Shown in pieces: positions 49,633 to 64,000 of a DNA stretch of 64,000 bases. A model generated the notes under the pieces. That model did no database searches, was not told the DNA's origin, and saw only the letters and a list, made by a program, of their open reading frames with translations. The stretch lies in assembly GCA_003342895.1 (NCBI GenBank), contig PTFA01000081.1:851167-915166 (forward strand), in the 5' to 3' direction. The stretch's first letter is position 1. Every line of letters begins with the position of its first letter. Position numbers and translations under genes: made by a program. Source of the stretch: Casuarius casuarius (lineage: Eukaryota; Chordata; Aves; Casuariiformes; Casuariidae).

Positions 49633-51405
49633 TCCGTTCTGGGGAATGGGCTCACCTCAGTCTCCCGCTCCCTGCTCCTGGCAGCAGTTCCAGCTCTCTG
49701 GGCCGCTCTCCTTTTCTATTTCTGTTCACAGGATGCTATGCACAGTCTTCAAGAGCTAGAACCTCTTTTCTCGCACTCAGAAAGTATATTTTCTTCTCAG
49801 TTTCAAAGCAAAAGTACATTTTGTACTAGTAACCAACTAGACAGCCCCTTCTTCATTACCTTCCTGTTGAGCTTTTACTGGGTATCTGCAGGTAAATCTA
49901 GGTTATATTTAATCTCTAAACTTTAAGCTATACTTCTTATTTTCTTAATGGCCTTGACTGCAATACTTCATGCACAGCTATATGCTGTGCCACCAGTCTC
50001 AAAAACCGGCTTCCCAGGGAAGTCTGTGCAGAGATTTTATCACAGTATGAGGGAGGCACCTGAACACAACAGTACTGTTGACCTGGTAGAGGCATTCACT
50101 TTGCTGTCCCAGTTTAGGTAACCAGCAATCACGTTACCTTCCTCCAGTTCCTCTGGGTTCACTTCAGGATGTCGTTTGGCATCTCTAAACTCGACACTAT
50201 TGTATCTGCTGCTGTGAGATGCTCCCCAACATAAAGCTGGATTTTGCAAGGGGCAGAACTTCAACTCCTCTTTCACCAGTGGAAACATACTGGCAGTCAA
50301 CACACCCAGACTCAGAGTGATCACTGCAGCTCTACTGACTGACGATTAGACACAGGCTTCCAAAGAACTGTCTCAATGGACTTAAGATAAAGTATTCAAC
50401 AAGTACGCCAATTATCTGTCAGCTTTGAACTGCCATATTCATCAACGCCAAAGCATATGTACACATAGAAAAGTTCTGTACTGATAAATTAACAGTATAT
50501 TACTTCTTTGTGGTTTCCCCAAGACATCCTTTTCGCTTAGTCCCTATAAGAAAAGATTACATTTTGCACTCTTCTCACTAAATCTATACAAAGATAAATT
50601 CAGTATCATCAAATCAATAAAGATATGCAATCTGCATATATTTAACTTCCAAAATGGCATTACTAACTGCTTTCTAAAAGTTAAATGTTTCATGTTACCA
50701 AAATAATTCTTAAGACATGTTGAAAGTAGCAAGGAGTCATGAAGGTCAAAATTCAGTTCTTTCCTGTGCACAATCAAGAAAATCTCTAAGGAAGTTCAGA
50801 GTCTGCTGTTGATAAAAACCATGCTTTGCAATGCCACTTCGAAGGATACCATTTGAGGAATCCTGCAAAAGTAGAGCTAGAAAACTGAATTGTATCACAA
50901 GTGGAAAAAGTAGAAAGCACGCTGCCATTAATTTTAGTCACTTCCAAGCAATTTTGTTTGAATCTGCTGAAGGCAAATCTCCGTGTAAAATATGAAAGCT
51001 CAAGATCATCTAGTTATTAAGATGAATGTCTATTAGAGCTTCAGTTGGAACTATTGCCTTCATTTATAAAAACACAATTTCTGCTCCAACAACAGAATTA
51101 GCATAAGTGCCCTTAGAGTCTTGCCCACAAGATCTTTCAACTATATCTTCTTTCTTATTTCAATCCCAGATTGACGTCAGCAGCATTCACAACCTTTTGA
51201 GAACTCATTCTCCAGTTTCTACTTAATTTGACGCCTCAGAACATTTATATGACTCACAAAACTTGGTGTTTGAAGCTTCAGGGCACAAAGATGGAGCGAA
51301 AGCCAAAGGGAAAAAAATATTACATTTAATATAGTAAAATAATAGTAAAGAAAAAGAGCCAGAGAAAATATAGTCAGGTGCTATTTTCAGCAAGGGCTGT
51401 GCTGT

Positions 51406-51487
51406 AAAATAAAGAAGCACAATTTTCTCTTTCATTCATTACTCAATAAAATAAAGAAACACAATTTTCTGTTCCATTCATTGCTCA
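51406..51487. repeat. Diverged 40-base direct duplication
   Basis: Copies at 51406-51445 and 51448-51487 match at 36 of 40 positions and are two bases apart. The four differences make this older than the other duplications in the window. Confidence 0.85.
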
Positions 51488-54400
51488 TGGTGAATGAAGA
51501 GGTCAGCCAAAAGAACGATGTTAAATGCATAGGATTTTGCAGCAACCTGTAAAAGATAGTTTGGGAACATCAAAGCAAAGAATGAGAGTATCAAGCATCT
51601 CAATAGAGAACACTTTTTACATAAAACTCAAACATCTGACTCAAGAAGAAAGCGCTTCTAAGTCAGAATTCACTGCTGGAAATAGCTCCCAGTTGCAAGT
51701 ATGAATTCAAAGTGCAATCTCTATTGTGCACAGATGTGAAACTTGAGAAGAGCTCATTTCTGAAAAGTGAGAAGTAGGAGATAATCACTGATGCCAATAC
51801 AGATTTCATTCATGCAAATCCCTGTCCCTTCCTCTGGAGATAGGCAGACACTCTACATCCTCTGGATGAAGGGGAGACCATGTCAATGGGGAGATGCATT
51901 TTTTTTGTATCTCATGGGGAGGCAATCTACTGCAATATTTCTACTCTTTCCCATAGTGGTCCCCAGTTACAAATCTGGATCTGTGCAAGTCCATCTCTAC
52001 TGAAAACTGAGCTATTCTTCCTTCTCCAAGAAGACAGCACCAGTTACACAAATCCCTCAAGCCTCAACATGCTGTTGTCAAATTGACACTCTTATAGTTA
52101 TTAATCAAGAATTTAATAGATGAGGTCTTAAAATTATCATGTCTTGGGAATTCTTTCATAAAAAAAAAATTGAGATCCAGTGAGTCATGACTCTGAATAA
52201 ATTGTTCAGCATCTCCCTTTGAGGGACTATTTTGAACAAATACTTTATTGAGCAGACAGACTGCAGCGGAATACACATGACTCACCTGTGGTATGAGGGC
52301 AATTAAATCTTTATCAAATTTCTTCTATCCATGAAATAAGTAGACAAATTAGAAATGAAAATCCCCTGCTTCTCATAGTTTCAGTAACAGTCCCAGAATA
52401 GTTAACAAATACAATAGCCTGGATTTATCCTCACTTTCCTTCATTAAAAAAAAAAAAACACAATGCTGCATATCGTCTCAGATATGCAGACTATAGTTAA
52501 AGAATAATCAAAAAAGGGACACATTTCACATATTCTGACATTATAACTAACAATACAAATACTGCCTTTTCTCTGCCTTCATAGTAGGTGATAGAGAGCT
52601 GTCCTTCTAAAAAACTGTTTTTATCACTAAACTAACTCCACCACCTCTCTCTCTCACAGATAACATAATATTGTATTAGGAGGGTACATTCTCAGCTGAA
52701 ACAGCTGCCATTCCAGAAGCTTTAAAACTTTGAAGGTCTTAGTTGGATTAAAAGAGTTGCGTAGGTTTGATACTTTCAGCACAGAGTGAATAAACATCTT
52801 GTACGCAGTTAGTGGAAAATAAAGCTATTCGTTTCCTTCTTTTCAAGCACTTGGATCTTGTAAATGGTATGACAGGTGACTACCTTGCCATCACTTAGCA
52901 ACATCAGGTTTTGACACGCAACTGGAACAACTGTACTTCCTGGTCTCAGCCATTTCGAGAGCATTTCCACAGCAAGTGCTGCAGACGGGAGAACTGCGAA
53001 ATGACTTTCAGCCTAAGATGCAGTGATACAAAGATGTTGTTGTGTCCAAGTTACAGCCAGATGCTGTAAGTATTACTGATTCAGATGAAATTTCCCATTA
53101 AAAGAGTAAAGATCTGGAAAAGACCATTTCCACATTTAGGTGAAAGATTATTCAAATTACAGTTTTAATGTGACAATGATATGAATGGTTTTTGCTGCAT
53201 TTGTTCCCTTTAGATTTCTTGCAGTCTCTTAATAGAATAATAAGGTTGTTCCCATGTATAATTAGTAGAAAATAATTTGAAGTCATTTCAAATGTATACG
53301 AGACTGAGACAGAATGAGGGCCATAGTTTTTTCATAGCAGGGCGAAAACTGCATATACAATTCAGAACATTGTAAGAAATATATCACAAAGGCAGAACTT
53401 CCTTTTGGCTTTTTCCCTAAATAAATGGTTAATGAAGATAAGTGAAAGGAAATGATTAATTTTACACTTCCAAACCCTGAAGCCTCAGGGGGAACTAAGC
53501 GGTTCTTGCAAATTTACCTCATTTAACATCTTTGCAGTAATGACTTTTTCTGCATGCTATTTTCAAGATGAAAGGCATTCTAACAAAAAGGAGATCCATT
53601 TTAGCTAGGACAAGGAGCCTTAAACAGGTATGGATTTTTAGCTGTCACATAATTATAGCACAACAGCTGGAATGAGCATCAGGATAGAAATCCTGCTTAA
53701 ATGGAGCCCCGAGTTTCTACTATCAGCTACCCCATCCAACATCCTTCTGTGCTTTACACCATGTTTCACAACTAGGAAAACACCCTTGGTCAGGAAGAGT
53801 ATATAAAAAGAGGCTGAAGAGCTTTGCCAAATGCTGATGTTCCTCATCTCAGGAAGATCTGTGTTCCAACCTCCCAGGGAAGCTGCAATCTCCACATCAT
53901 TTTTACACAGACAGACACTTCTGGGCTAGCAATTTCATCCCTGCAGAATCCAGCCCTCCTGAACTCACCGCTCTTGGCCACCCCTCATTGCTTGCAAGCC
54001 AACGCTTGTCGGCGCTGCTTCTTTGGTGTTGCTTTCCATTTTAATTAACGTAATCATTAAAACAGCACTGTTTATTACTTATTATTTATTCAGTTGTTAC
54101 TTCTTTCTGAATCTCTTCATTAGGAATTCTGATACAAAACCAAACAAACAAACAAAAAAAAAACCAAGATCCTGCTTTGGTTCTACTCTAGTTTTATGTT
54201 ATTTTCACTCCATTGACTTGCTGGCTTTAGGGCAGGTCAGCATCGTGCAATGGAGTACCATATGTAGGCCCTCACTTAACTGAGACAGGGCTAACTCCAG
54301 AAGTGGAGATGCCAAAGCTGTGTCAGCATGAAGCTGTGCTTAAGCTAAATTAGGCTTGCTGCAACCCCCTGCCATATTGCACTAAGCAGAGCCATCCTGC

Positions 54401-57400
54401 TTTCAGACAAAGCATCTCCCTCCATGCTTTACTACACTGCTGAGCAGCTGAATGCATGAGGCCAGGTTATTGAAGCATTAAACCCTACGCGTGACATAAA
54501 CCTGTCCTGCAGACCCTCCAAATTTACATCAGTGTACGAGATTAGAATCACATCTAAAGACCCCCTTTATTTTTCTCTTAACTGTTAGCACTGTGAATTT
54601 AGGCTGAGATAGGACCAAAAAAACCACTGTAAATCTAAATGCTCAGTTGCATTTCAACTTCTGAACTTTAACTTGTCACTTAAGTTTCTCCCTATACCGC
54701 CTACACACAGTCAGAATTCACTCTCTGGCAATCACAAACAAGTTTCCTCCGTTCTTGCAAGCAGTGATTGCTGAAATAGCACAACAGTGACAAGCCTTCA
54801 GCCTTGGGCACCTTAGAAATAAGAAGAGAATAAACTAGACACATGGAAAGAAAAAAGAAACTAGCACTTTGTGTTAGTCCAATTACTAACTGGAACAAAA
54901 CCCACCACGCTGCGTTCCAGTGGAGAGGCAGCTTGCAGCAGCTGGGATAACTGCAAGGAAGTTTAACCACCTGTCCGCAACCCCTAAGCAGCTCTATTCT
55001 TGCTTCCCGATTCTCTGTTGCCTGCAAATGGAGCAGAGAATGATGGAAATGGCTTCCAGCTGAAGAAGCTTCTATTTTACAACTGTGCCATACAAACAGA
55101 AGTGTTTATACCAGATGATAATGGAGATGTAACCCACCGAGGGTTGATTCTGTCCAATAGTTACGTCTGCCAAGTTATCCAGAAGTTGCATGATACTCCT
55201 ATACACCTCAAATCACGGTTAGCCTTGGTTAGCGTTTGTGGGGCTGGCTCACCACGACCATAACTGAACTGAAGCTGATAATTACAATAGAAGTGACTAA
55301 GAGTCTTTGTTTAGAAAAAACAAACATACATAAGCACAGTAAGATCTGATTTTCTTCACATTTTTGCCAGTTTTACAATCCAGCTAAGTTAGACTTGCTG
55401 GTAAGAGAAGCGTAACGGTTAAGGTCTGTCATTCTACTCTTATGCAGGAGAGACTTAGAAAATGTAATCCTTAATTAGCCTTGCCCCAGCTGAAAATTTC
55501 CAGTGTTATTATTCCATGCAATGAGCTGATGCACCAGCATGCTATCTTACAATCAGAATATTTCTTTCCCCCCCAAAAAACAAATATATTGACTTATTCT
55601 CTTTCCCCCGAGCTCTTCTTGGTCACTCTTACACACAACTCCATTATTCCAAATTCTGCTACAACTGTACTTGGCCAGAACTATCCTTACAATTAATGCA
55701 AAAATGTTTACCAAGGTGTTATCTGATTTCACTGAGGAAGAGCCACGGTGCATCCCTCAGAGCTGAGTGAAAACTACAGGAAAAGTGGTACAGCCCTATA
55801 GAAACACATACAGCACGCAGCTGAGATGCGCAGTAAGCAAGCGAGTCAGCATTTGGTGGTAATCCCAACAGGAAAGCATTTAGTCCTCAAATAATACAGG
55901 ACAATTTTAGACTGGGGAAAAAAAAGATCCAAAACACATTTGACAGGACTTATTTATCTTTCTTCCCTCTTAAAAAATAAAATCTGCAGACCCCTTCGTA
56001 AAGGACTTTTCATGGACTTATCAAAGCTGACTCACACCAGTCGACCACAATTGGGCACTGAAAGCACTTACTGCCTTTCAAAACTGGGAAGGGCTCTGTG
56101 CACCACTGGTAGTCAACAGACCCGATACAGTTACCATGGCATTCGAACATTCAGTAACTTCACAACAGCCACAGCTTTATCACCGATCTGTAGACCAAAG
56201 GAGGGGAAGCAGCAGCCAGATTTTTGAATAAGCCCATACAAAAACAGCATTAGGATGAATATGCTGCCTAGTAAACATCCTATACACAGATCCCCTGTAC
56301 ATCCTCTTTTACTTTATCACTCTGGCTAGAGCAATTGCGTGTAGACAGTATCACTTGACAGACATCAGTAGCACATGTGCACACATGTATCTACACACAC
56401 CACTCTCCCTCCATGACACTGGTACAACTGTCTGTATTGCTTGTCAGAGCGACTAGCCAGGCAGAAGCTAGCTGAGAAAATACACCACTATCGACCCTTC
56501 TTTAAATAATACATAAAGTTCAATCGCTTTGGTGTTACACAGTATGAAGTTATTTCAAATAATAAAGCACAACAGCTCATAACATAGTGCACTCATCTGC
56601 TCCACTCCCGCCTGCTCCCCTAAAGTTTCAAACTCTCTTGCCTCCTTTGCTTTCAGTTGCTAACATAAACAACTAACAGCAAAGCAATGAATATCTGATA
56701 TATGATTAGCAAAGAAATGGATCTTAAGTAGAATCAGCAAAGAAACAGAGGACTCGTCCAAATGAGATAAAAGTGCATGACAGAAGTACAGGATGCCATG
56801 TGTGACCTAGGTAAAACACGTGGGACCAGCAGCTCCATTTGGAAGGAGGAGCATCTCGGCAACAAAGCAAAGCCCAGACTGTGACAGAAGCAGAGAAGCC
56901 TTGAATATACTTTTGAGTTGCATCAACTCCTGACTATAAAATGCAAGGTGCTATATTGCTAGTGAATGACATATCTAGCCCCAAACACGATTGCTGCTGC
57001 TGCCTTCCAACGCAACTACACAGTGATCAGGCAGTGCTCTCAGCACACTGTGCTTACGCTGCAGCCTCACCACAATTTAACTACAATAATCAGAGAAGAG
57101 GTCAATTTGGGGACCTGTTTATTAAAAAACAAACAAACAAGTATACATAATTTTCTGTTGTGGATCGGGAGTAATGTCACAATTTCCCCTGTCCTGGAAG
57201 GATCATCTCTCACTCCCCATTCTAATAGATCAAAGGCTGCTTCAGGGATACTTGTACGACCTTCCCTCCACAAGATTGAAAACAGTCCTTGCTGACAGAA
57301 ATACAGAAAATCAGTGGCCACCGAATCAGGAAGATGTTGAATAGCTAGACAACAGAAAATAAATGAAGACCACTGCACTGGTAAACACCTGGGTACTAAA

Positions 57401-58840
57401 GCACAATTTCTCACATCTGATAACCTGTTCTTGTGGTCTCAGGTCACTAGTTTTGCTTCAAAATTCAGTCATTTGGTTTACTCATAAGTGTTTTATAAAC
57501 ATGATACAGTAGTAGACAACAAACTGCATGAAAATTATAAATGTGACTTGTATTATTTCCTTTGACCAGAAACACACAACACCTGTATGTGCTCACTTCA
57601 GTCAAAGGCTATGAGAAGTCATAAATGCCACCCACTGTATTATCCTCTAACTGATCACGGTGTGACCAAACACCTTTAAATATAGCATATACCTAGTCAT
57701 AATGTAGAAGATAAAACTGTGAAGAAAATTCTATCGGGGTGATTCTGATAAGACTACGACAACATGAAAACGCTTTGAGGCACATCAGCCTAAGTCCTTA
57801 CAAAAAATGGGAAAGAAAAAATAGAAAGTCTATTCTACTGGAAAGTACCAAAATATCTGTTCTGGTTTCTGCTGTAAAAGCAATACCTGCTAGAGGTCAG
57901 GAGGCCAGTAACCCAGCTGTCCTTTCAAAGCCTAACTGACTGACTACATCAAGAACTTCACTTGAAATTTTCCAAGGAAAGCTTTCTCCTTACTGGAGAA
58001 GTAGTTGATATTAGCCCAGTTTTGTTAGAATAGGTCTAGATCTTTGAGCTATCAGCAGCTCTTCATCAACTAAAAGAAATATTCTGGACTCTGATTCTGC
58101 ATACAACATGGTACCTCTGAATACAGTCTGGTAACAATTTCATCATTTTGCAAAGATGTAGCACAAAGAGAGATATTACACCTTGCAGTGAGATTAAATC
58201 CAATACTGCAAACAGGAATAACTCCAGCAAAATCAGAGTCAAGACTGGAGCTGAATTTGGCCCTCACTGTAATGCAGAGATATAAGGAGATAACAATGGG
58301 ATTGAGGTGATTAACTATAAACAGAAATAAACCTCCTATGTCGACTGTTTAACTGCCAACATAGGAGTGCTCAGCAAGCTTAGGCTGTTACATAAATTCA
58401 ACAGCCTCCCAAAACATAAGCAGAAGAACATTTGAGTTAGCGGGATAACTAACCATCCAAGTTTTCCTACCGCAAAGGTGATAAGGAATCCATGTTTTGC
58501 ACACATATCGACTTTCCTGCTAGCTACAATTTTTTTCAGGGTACACGAGTCAGCAGAGTGAAAAAACAATGCCACTTACATGGAAGAAAGAAGACACTGT
58601 CTTTTATTAACTGGAATAATATGAGAAGATTTCTTTTTCTCAATTTTTCCAATGACAATTCTGTATGAAGCGCTTATGTTTTAAACAGAGAAAAAATTAT
58701 AATTATGGCAATACTGAGCATGTACATACCATGACAGGACAAATCAGTGGTTGAGGCTGAGTTGAAGAGGGCTGGTTTTCAGTTCTAGTTTGGACATAAA
58801 TCTGAGATTAAATGGAAGAGATTTTACAGGATCAGCTTGC

Positions 58841-58861
58841 TTTTTTTTTTTTTTTTTTTTT
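58841..58861. repeat. Poly(T) run
   Basis: Twenty-one T in RAB3B intron 2. I looked for a flanking duplication like the one at 28965 and saw none. Confidence 0.9.
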
Positions 58862-61629
58862 CAATCCAGCCCTGAATCAATCTTAACCACCTCTTGATAT
58901 CTATTCAGAGCTGGAAGCCACCTTTTCTTCCATACTGACTCAGACAAAACTTTCAGTATTTCCAAAGCACTGAAGAATTATCTAAGGCAAAAAAACATGC
59001 CGTAGTAATTGATGACTCCCATAAGAAATAAAAGATCTGCATCCACCCTCCAAAAACCTTAAGCAAGGTTGCTGCCCCTTGCCTTCGCTTCTTTGCTTTG
59101 CACACATTTATGGATACAGTTTACCTTCCTTTTGAAACAACAGAAAAACAGTGGTACAATCAATTCACTGTGTCCTTGTCGCATCCTCCTGCGCTACAGG
59201 ACAGGCCTTCAGCTGACCAGTCGTCTGTGTTGTGGCCTTACTGGAGGGTAGGTTTCTGGTCTTGATGTAAATGACGTGTTTCTCAGTGTCCACCAGTTTT
59301 ACTGCTGTCAATCCTGTCCTTAGTCATCAATACAGGCCATTCTTTCAACCTTGTTCTTTTATTTCTTCTGGGTTTTTTTGCACGTTTATTTCCAGTCATA
59401 CTTTTTTCATACCAGTCTAACTTTTCCTGTCACAAATCTCTACACATAACTGGATTAAACTGCTTTACCATGGAGCAGTTATTGAAAGGAGCAACCTACA
59501 TGGCCCTGACTTCACACTTCTATCCCTCCCTTTGAGTCACTGTTTGAGAAGACGTGGAGGTGGGGTGAGTCAGACCAGCCTGAAAACTAACCCTGGAGCA
59601 AAAGGACGAGGTTTTGGTCAAATGAATGAGCAACCACAGGCCACCTTGCAACCAGATAATCATTACTGTTGACAAAAGAGAAGGAAGGGAAGGGAAATGT
59701 ATGCCAAAGGGAGAGTGGCAGATCACTGCTTCCAGTGGCAACCAGCACTAAATTCAACTTAAGCCAATGTCACATGACGCTGCAAAAATATGGGTAAAAC
59801 AATAATTCTATCTCTGCCATTACCTGTTTCTCAGGCCATACTTAGCTATTTCACACAGAATGGCTGAATGAGCTGTAAAATATTCAGCATGCACTGGCTG
59901 ACCTCTGTGGCTGAGTAGGTAGGTCTTGGACTCTATAACTGTAAGTTTTGTCCACAGGTAACATTTTGCTTGCTGGTTTTTTTCCTCTTTTGAAAGACTC
60001 ATATAGTTGGTTTATTTCCTATTGTTCATCTTCCTTCCTCTTACAACATAAGTTTTTATTTCTCTCCCTTTTATCGCTCTTACAAGTCTAATCTTACAGA
60101 ACATTCAGAGTTGCCTGACCACAAAGTTCTTCCCAGAACAGAAGAATTATTACTTGAGATATAACCAAGACTTTGGCATTGAGTTACAGACACTGCTATT
60201 GCATCTCTTCTCTGATCAGATATTCTGCACTGTGTTTTAACATCGGAAGTAGTGTTTATGCCCACTCACTCCTGATGACTGTCATTTTTGGCACCCAATA
60301 AGCCTTCAGTGCTGTAAGAAAGAAGTAATCCTGGCATCCCTTACATGGATCAACCTGCTCTTTTCCCTATCATGACTTCGTCCATTTTAGTTCTCGGTCT
60401 AGATATCAAATCAGAGGACCTCACAATAGCTGCGAATCTACTGAGCAGAATCAGGCCTAATCTATCTTTAGAGACATCTATCACCATCGCATCTACTTAT
60501 GAAATTACAGAACTCCTATCTCTTTTTAGAAACAAATTTAAAGTCAGTGTTTATAAGGAACTTATCAAAAACATAAGGGAAACGGGATGCCAGGGGAATA
60601 GATGACTCTCTCATCTGAAATGCATAATTAGCTTTTGGTTAAGTGTGCAATTAACATTAAAATTTACAATCAAGTACGACGATGTTCTAATTTTACCTTC
60701 TTTAAATGAAAAAATGAATTTAGCTACCAGCGTTACGTCTTTGAATCCCCTATCAGATGATTTGCATGGTAGCATCCTGTCATTCAGGTGACAACTGACA
60801 CAAAAAGCTCTTTAAAACATTGCATATTTGCCTTCTGGACAGCTACAGCTTGGGGTCTGCTTTGGTTTAGGCTTTTTGGTTTTTCAGTGGTAGCTGCCAC
60901 TCAGCATAATTAGCAGTTGTCATATTTCTGTTTGTCATGATCCTTCTCACAAAAACAGAATGATATTGCTTTGCACCCTCCTCCCAGCTGTGCCTGAGAT
61001 GCAGGATGTGTGCTCCAAACACCCACTAGAGCTAATCTTAGACCCCAACAGGTTTCAGCAGGTAAGCCATAGGAACATTTTTGTTAATGAGAGGGGAAAA
61101 AAAAAAAGCTATACTCTTCCTAGTAGTTTAAATCTGATCAGCAGTATCTTAAAAGAAAAAACATACCAAAGTCTAAATAGGCTATGTTCAGACGAACATC
61201 ATGTCCTTTTGCCTTTTAGAGATGTAAATTTAACTTCAAATTATCTGCCTTAAGAAAGATAAAAAAAAAAGGATTGAAAGTAGTTTCAGCTGTCATATCA
61301 CCTGCCAAATCCTGTATTTAATAGTTTATTGATCGCATACATGTTTGTAGTATGTAGAACAAAAATGAGACTCCATCGTGCAGGGTGCTGCACGGAAGTA
61401 TAATGAAAGCCAGCCTTTGCTCCAAAAAAAAGCTTACAAGCAAAGAGATATGGAATAAAAAGAAAACTTTTAATATTTTTGTGGTTTATTTCATTTTACA
61501 AGATAAAGCCTCATTGAAGACTTCACCTTACAACTGGGATGGGTTAAAAGCTCAAATACAGTCAATTAAGAGGACCCGGCTGACCCATTAAACCATTATA
61601 CCTTGAATGAATTTGACAGTGCGTCCCCA

Positions 61630-61760
61630 AATATAGACACTAAGAGCTTCAATTCCCCATCTGCAAAACAGGAACAAAAATACATCCTATCTTATGGGGG
61701 AAGATGGAAATAAAATACATCCAGAAAAGAGTTACAGTTTTAATTCTGAAGTGCTCAGAA
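61630..61760 (+). repeat. Worn MIR/CORE-SINE-like remnant
   Basis: The sequence ttcaattccccatctgcaaa, then acaggaacaaaaatacatcc, then tatcttatgggg and a later gaagtgctcag reproduces the well-known order of the MIR 3' half (cagtttccccatctgtaaaa, ataataatacc, taccttgcaggg, gtgctcaga). This is the clearest SINE remnant in the window. Confidence 0.5.
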
Positions 61761-63467
61761 CCCAGGGCAACGTGGGCAAGTAAAACACATGACAGAGACT
61801 GGGAATCCCAATACCCTATACCCTACCAACATGCAACACACGGGCAAAGGATGGGCTGCCTTCCTCTCAGGGGGCTGTCTAGAGAGGAATAAAACCTCCT
61901 CTGGTTTCTACCTGATCTTTTAGCTTGAACAAAAGAAACCTGCATCAGGCCTGTGAAAACTCCTCGCACAAGCCATGTCTCGAGTGATGTGCAAAGTGTT
62001 GTGGTGTGCGAGTATTTTGGGCTAAACACTGCCAATGATTTTGCATCAGTCAGGCTGTGCTATTATCCAAAGAGGTCACAGAATTAACTTGGATTGGGCC
62101 TGCAGGAAGGCCCAGAACTTACCCCTTAGTATTTAATCTCATCGATACATTGCTCTAGAGATATGCTGTAAGTATCCATTATTACTCACCACCAAGAGAC
62201 ACACAAACATACAGAGGAAGGGAAAACAAAATATAACAAAACAAACAACAAACACCCTGCTTGCATCATTCTCACCTAAAATCAAAAATCACTTTTTCTG
62301 ATTCATTCTGCTTCTATTTGGATCTGGACCAGGTAGCCTCATGTAGCTGCTAGGCAACCTAAACACTGTAGTGAGTATTACCTGTATGCATTTGCTAAGA
62401 ATATAACGTTACCTTTGAGATTTATTCATACGAAAACACACCTAGCTGAAAATATAATAGCTTTCCTTTCTGATCAGTAATTAGCAACTATGGGAATACA
62501 AAACTGTTGGTCAGGAAATAATCCACATGTACGCCGCACATGCAGAGAGAGATTATAAATCAGCTCCTTATAAATTAATCATAAGGAAGTACTTTTAAAA
62601 ATACAATTTTATAGATGGCAGTGCTGTAAAATTCTGATCTAAGAGTTACATATATGCAGACATTAGAATATCTACATAGTATTAATATGTATACATAAAG
62701 TATTTTAAATGATAAAGGATAATTACCAAACCTCATCCAATTACAAAATGAACCTTCTCACTAGAAGTCATTTATTCAATTTACATGCAGCCATCATTCC
62801 TAAACAAGACAGAAAAGCCTTAGAAGACTCAACATTAAAGATTCTTCAGAATCTGTTGACCGCATGTTAACAAAAATAATAATAAAAAACAAAATTAAAA
62901 AACAACAAAAACATTATTTCATTTAATCTCTCTCAGAACCATTTTACTGTTTTGTTCTCCAGACAGCAGAACTGCATTCTTCCTTAAAAACATCATGAAT
63001 ATCTTTGATATGTCTTATTTCCCCACACCTGCAAACTGTAGAGAAAAGATACTCTTTTCAAGTCTCTTCAAATGAGTAGATCATTTCCCAGACCACTATG
63101 TGACTAGCACAACTCTTCAGAATCCTATTATAAATACCAGTTTGGGTGCTTGAGGCTTTAATGTCAACAGAGCAAACAGGTTTTGATTACATCAAAACTG
63201 AACAGAGCAGCATTCTGTTCTTGATCATTACATCTGACAGCTTATCATATCCTGATTCATAAAATAAGGCCTCTCTCAAACCCAACACAAACAAAAAACT
63301 AGATCTCTATCTTAAGAACACTGATTGAATTCTACTAGAGATATTAACTGCAGGACAGGTCAGACAGGTTGTAATATTCGCTGACATATTGACACACTGT
63401 TAAGAGTCTTTATATGCAGCTGACTGGCGCTTGAAGAGGTAGGAATTTTGTTTAGCTTAGAGGGGAG

Positions 63468-63489
63468 AAAAAAAAAAAAAAAAAAAAAA
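63468..63489. repeat. Poly(A) run
   Basis: Twenty-two A follow GGGGAG in RAB3B intron 2. No flanking duplication was recognised. Confidence 0.9.
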
Positions 63490-64000
63490 GACATCCTTTT
63501 AGCTGAGGTTCTATACCCCGATATTCTGCTCTTATCAACACAGGCAAAAGCAAATGCATGTAGAAAGTCATTGTGATTCAGGAAGTTCAGTAATAACTGT
63601 TTAGGGGATTTTTGGTTGTTTTTTTTCCCCCCTCCTTTGAAACTTATATGACACAAAACAAGGTTATTTGTACACAGCCTCCAGCCTGCCAATTCTCATC
63701 TGCCACAGCTGCACACACTTAACTGAGCTCTGTAAGCACAGATGTGCTGAAAGAGATGCAGGTCTGTGGCACAGAGAACATTACAGGTTCCTAACAGTGT
63801 TACTCTCTGGATTTTATATAGAAATTTCAAGTGGTTAATTTAAACACTTGCACCCTCTCCTTCCTCCCTTAGAAAAAAAAAAGTTTCATATTAAACCCAA
63901 TCCAGTTAGGACTTAACATCAAGCTTAGGTGCCCATAATTAAAAAAAGGTCAACACGGCTGGAATGTTGTAAGTAAAGGCGAGGTGTTAAATGTCAAGTG

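Noticed and set aside
58841..58861. Poly(T) run as a second retro-insertion
   Set aside because: No matching flanking duplication was seen within several hundred bases; a simple homopolymer is the easier reading.
62686..62697. 12-base palindrome TATGTATACATA
   Set aside because: Such AT-rich palindromes are expected by chance in AT-rich introns.

Overview
This is a piece of a vertebrate nuclear genome, most likely an amniote and probably a bird or other sauropsid. The reasons are split, conserved protein-coding exons with GT/AG boundaries, long AT-rich introns, a single CpG-island promoter that coincides with an assembly gap, very few young transposons, and only worn MIR/CORE-SINE-like remnants. 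The class assignment (bird versus crocodilian or turtle) is inference.

Two known genes lie head-to-tail on the minus strand. At the left edge is the 5' part of nardilysin (NRDC): three coding exons (2650-2971, 2364-2445, 879-1032) carrying the acidic domain and the first part of the M16 metallopeptidase domain with its HFLEH zinc motif. The gene continues beyond base 1. Its first exon is not visible and most likely falls in the 494-base N gap at 7810-8303, inside the CpG-rich promoter region (about 7580-9010). The last three coding exons of RAB3B follow (26973-27091, 17757-17881, 13888-14075), ending in the prenylated CSC tail. The RAB3B exon with the start codon and P-loop is not in the window, so 27092-64000 is read as one very long, incomplete RAB3B intron. 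RAB3B next to NRDC in the same orientation matches the known vertebrate gene order.

Layout: 1-878 NRDC intron; 879-2971 three NRDC exons and two short introns; 2972-7809 NRDC intron 1; 7580-9010 promoter/CpG island with a gap; about 9010-13887 the space between the genes, presumably largely RAB3B 3' UTR; 13888-27091 RAB3B exons 5 to 3; 27092-64000 RAB3B intron 2. The two genes do not form a pathway together: nardilysin is a zinc peptidase and ectodomain-shedding enhancer, and Rab3B is a GTPase of regulated exocytosis.

I found no previously undescribed biological system here. The best leads outside the exons are a poly(A)-tailed retro-insertion candidate with a near-matching target-site duplication (28965-29267), a CCAAT-box-rich and possibly bidirectional NRDC promoter holding a perfect hairpin, a 24-base near-palindrome between the genes, and an 18-bp minisatellite whose sequencing gap is out of phase with its repeat unit.
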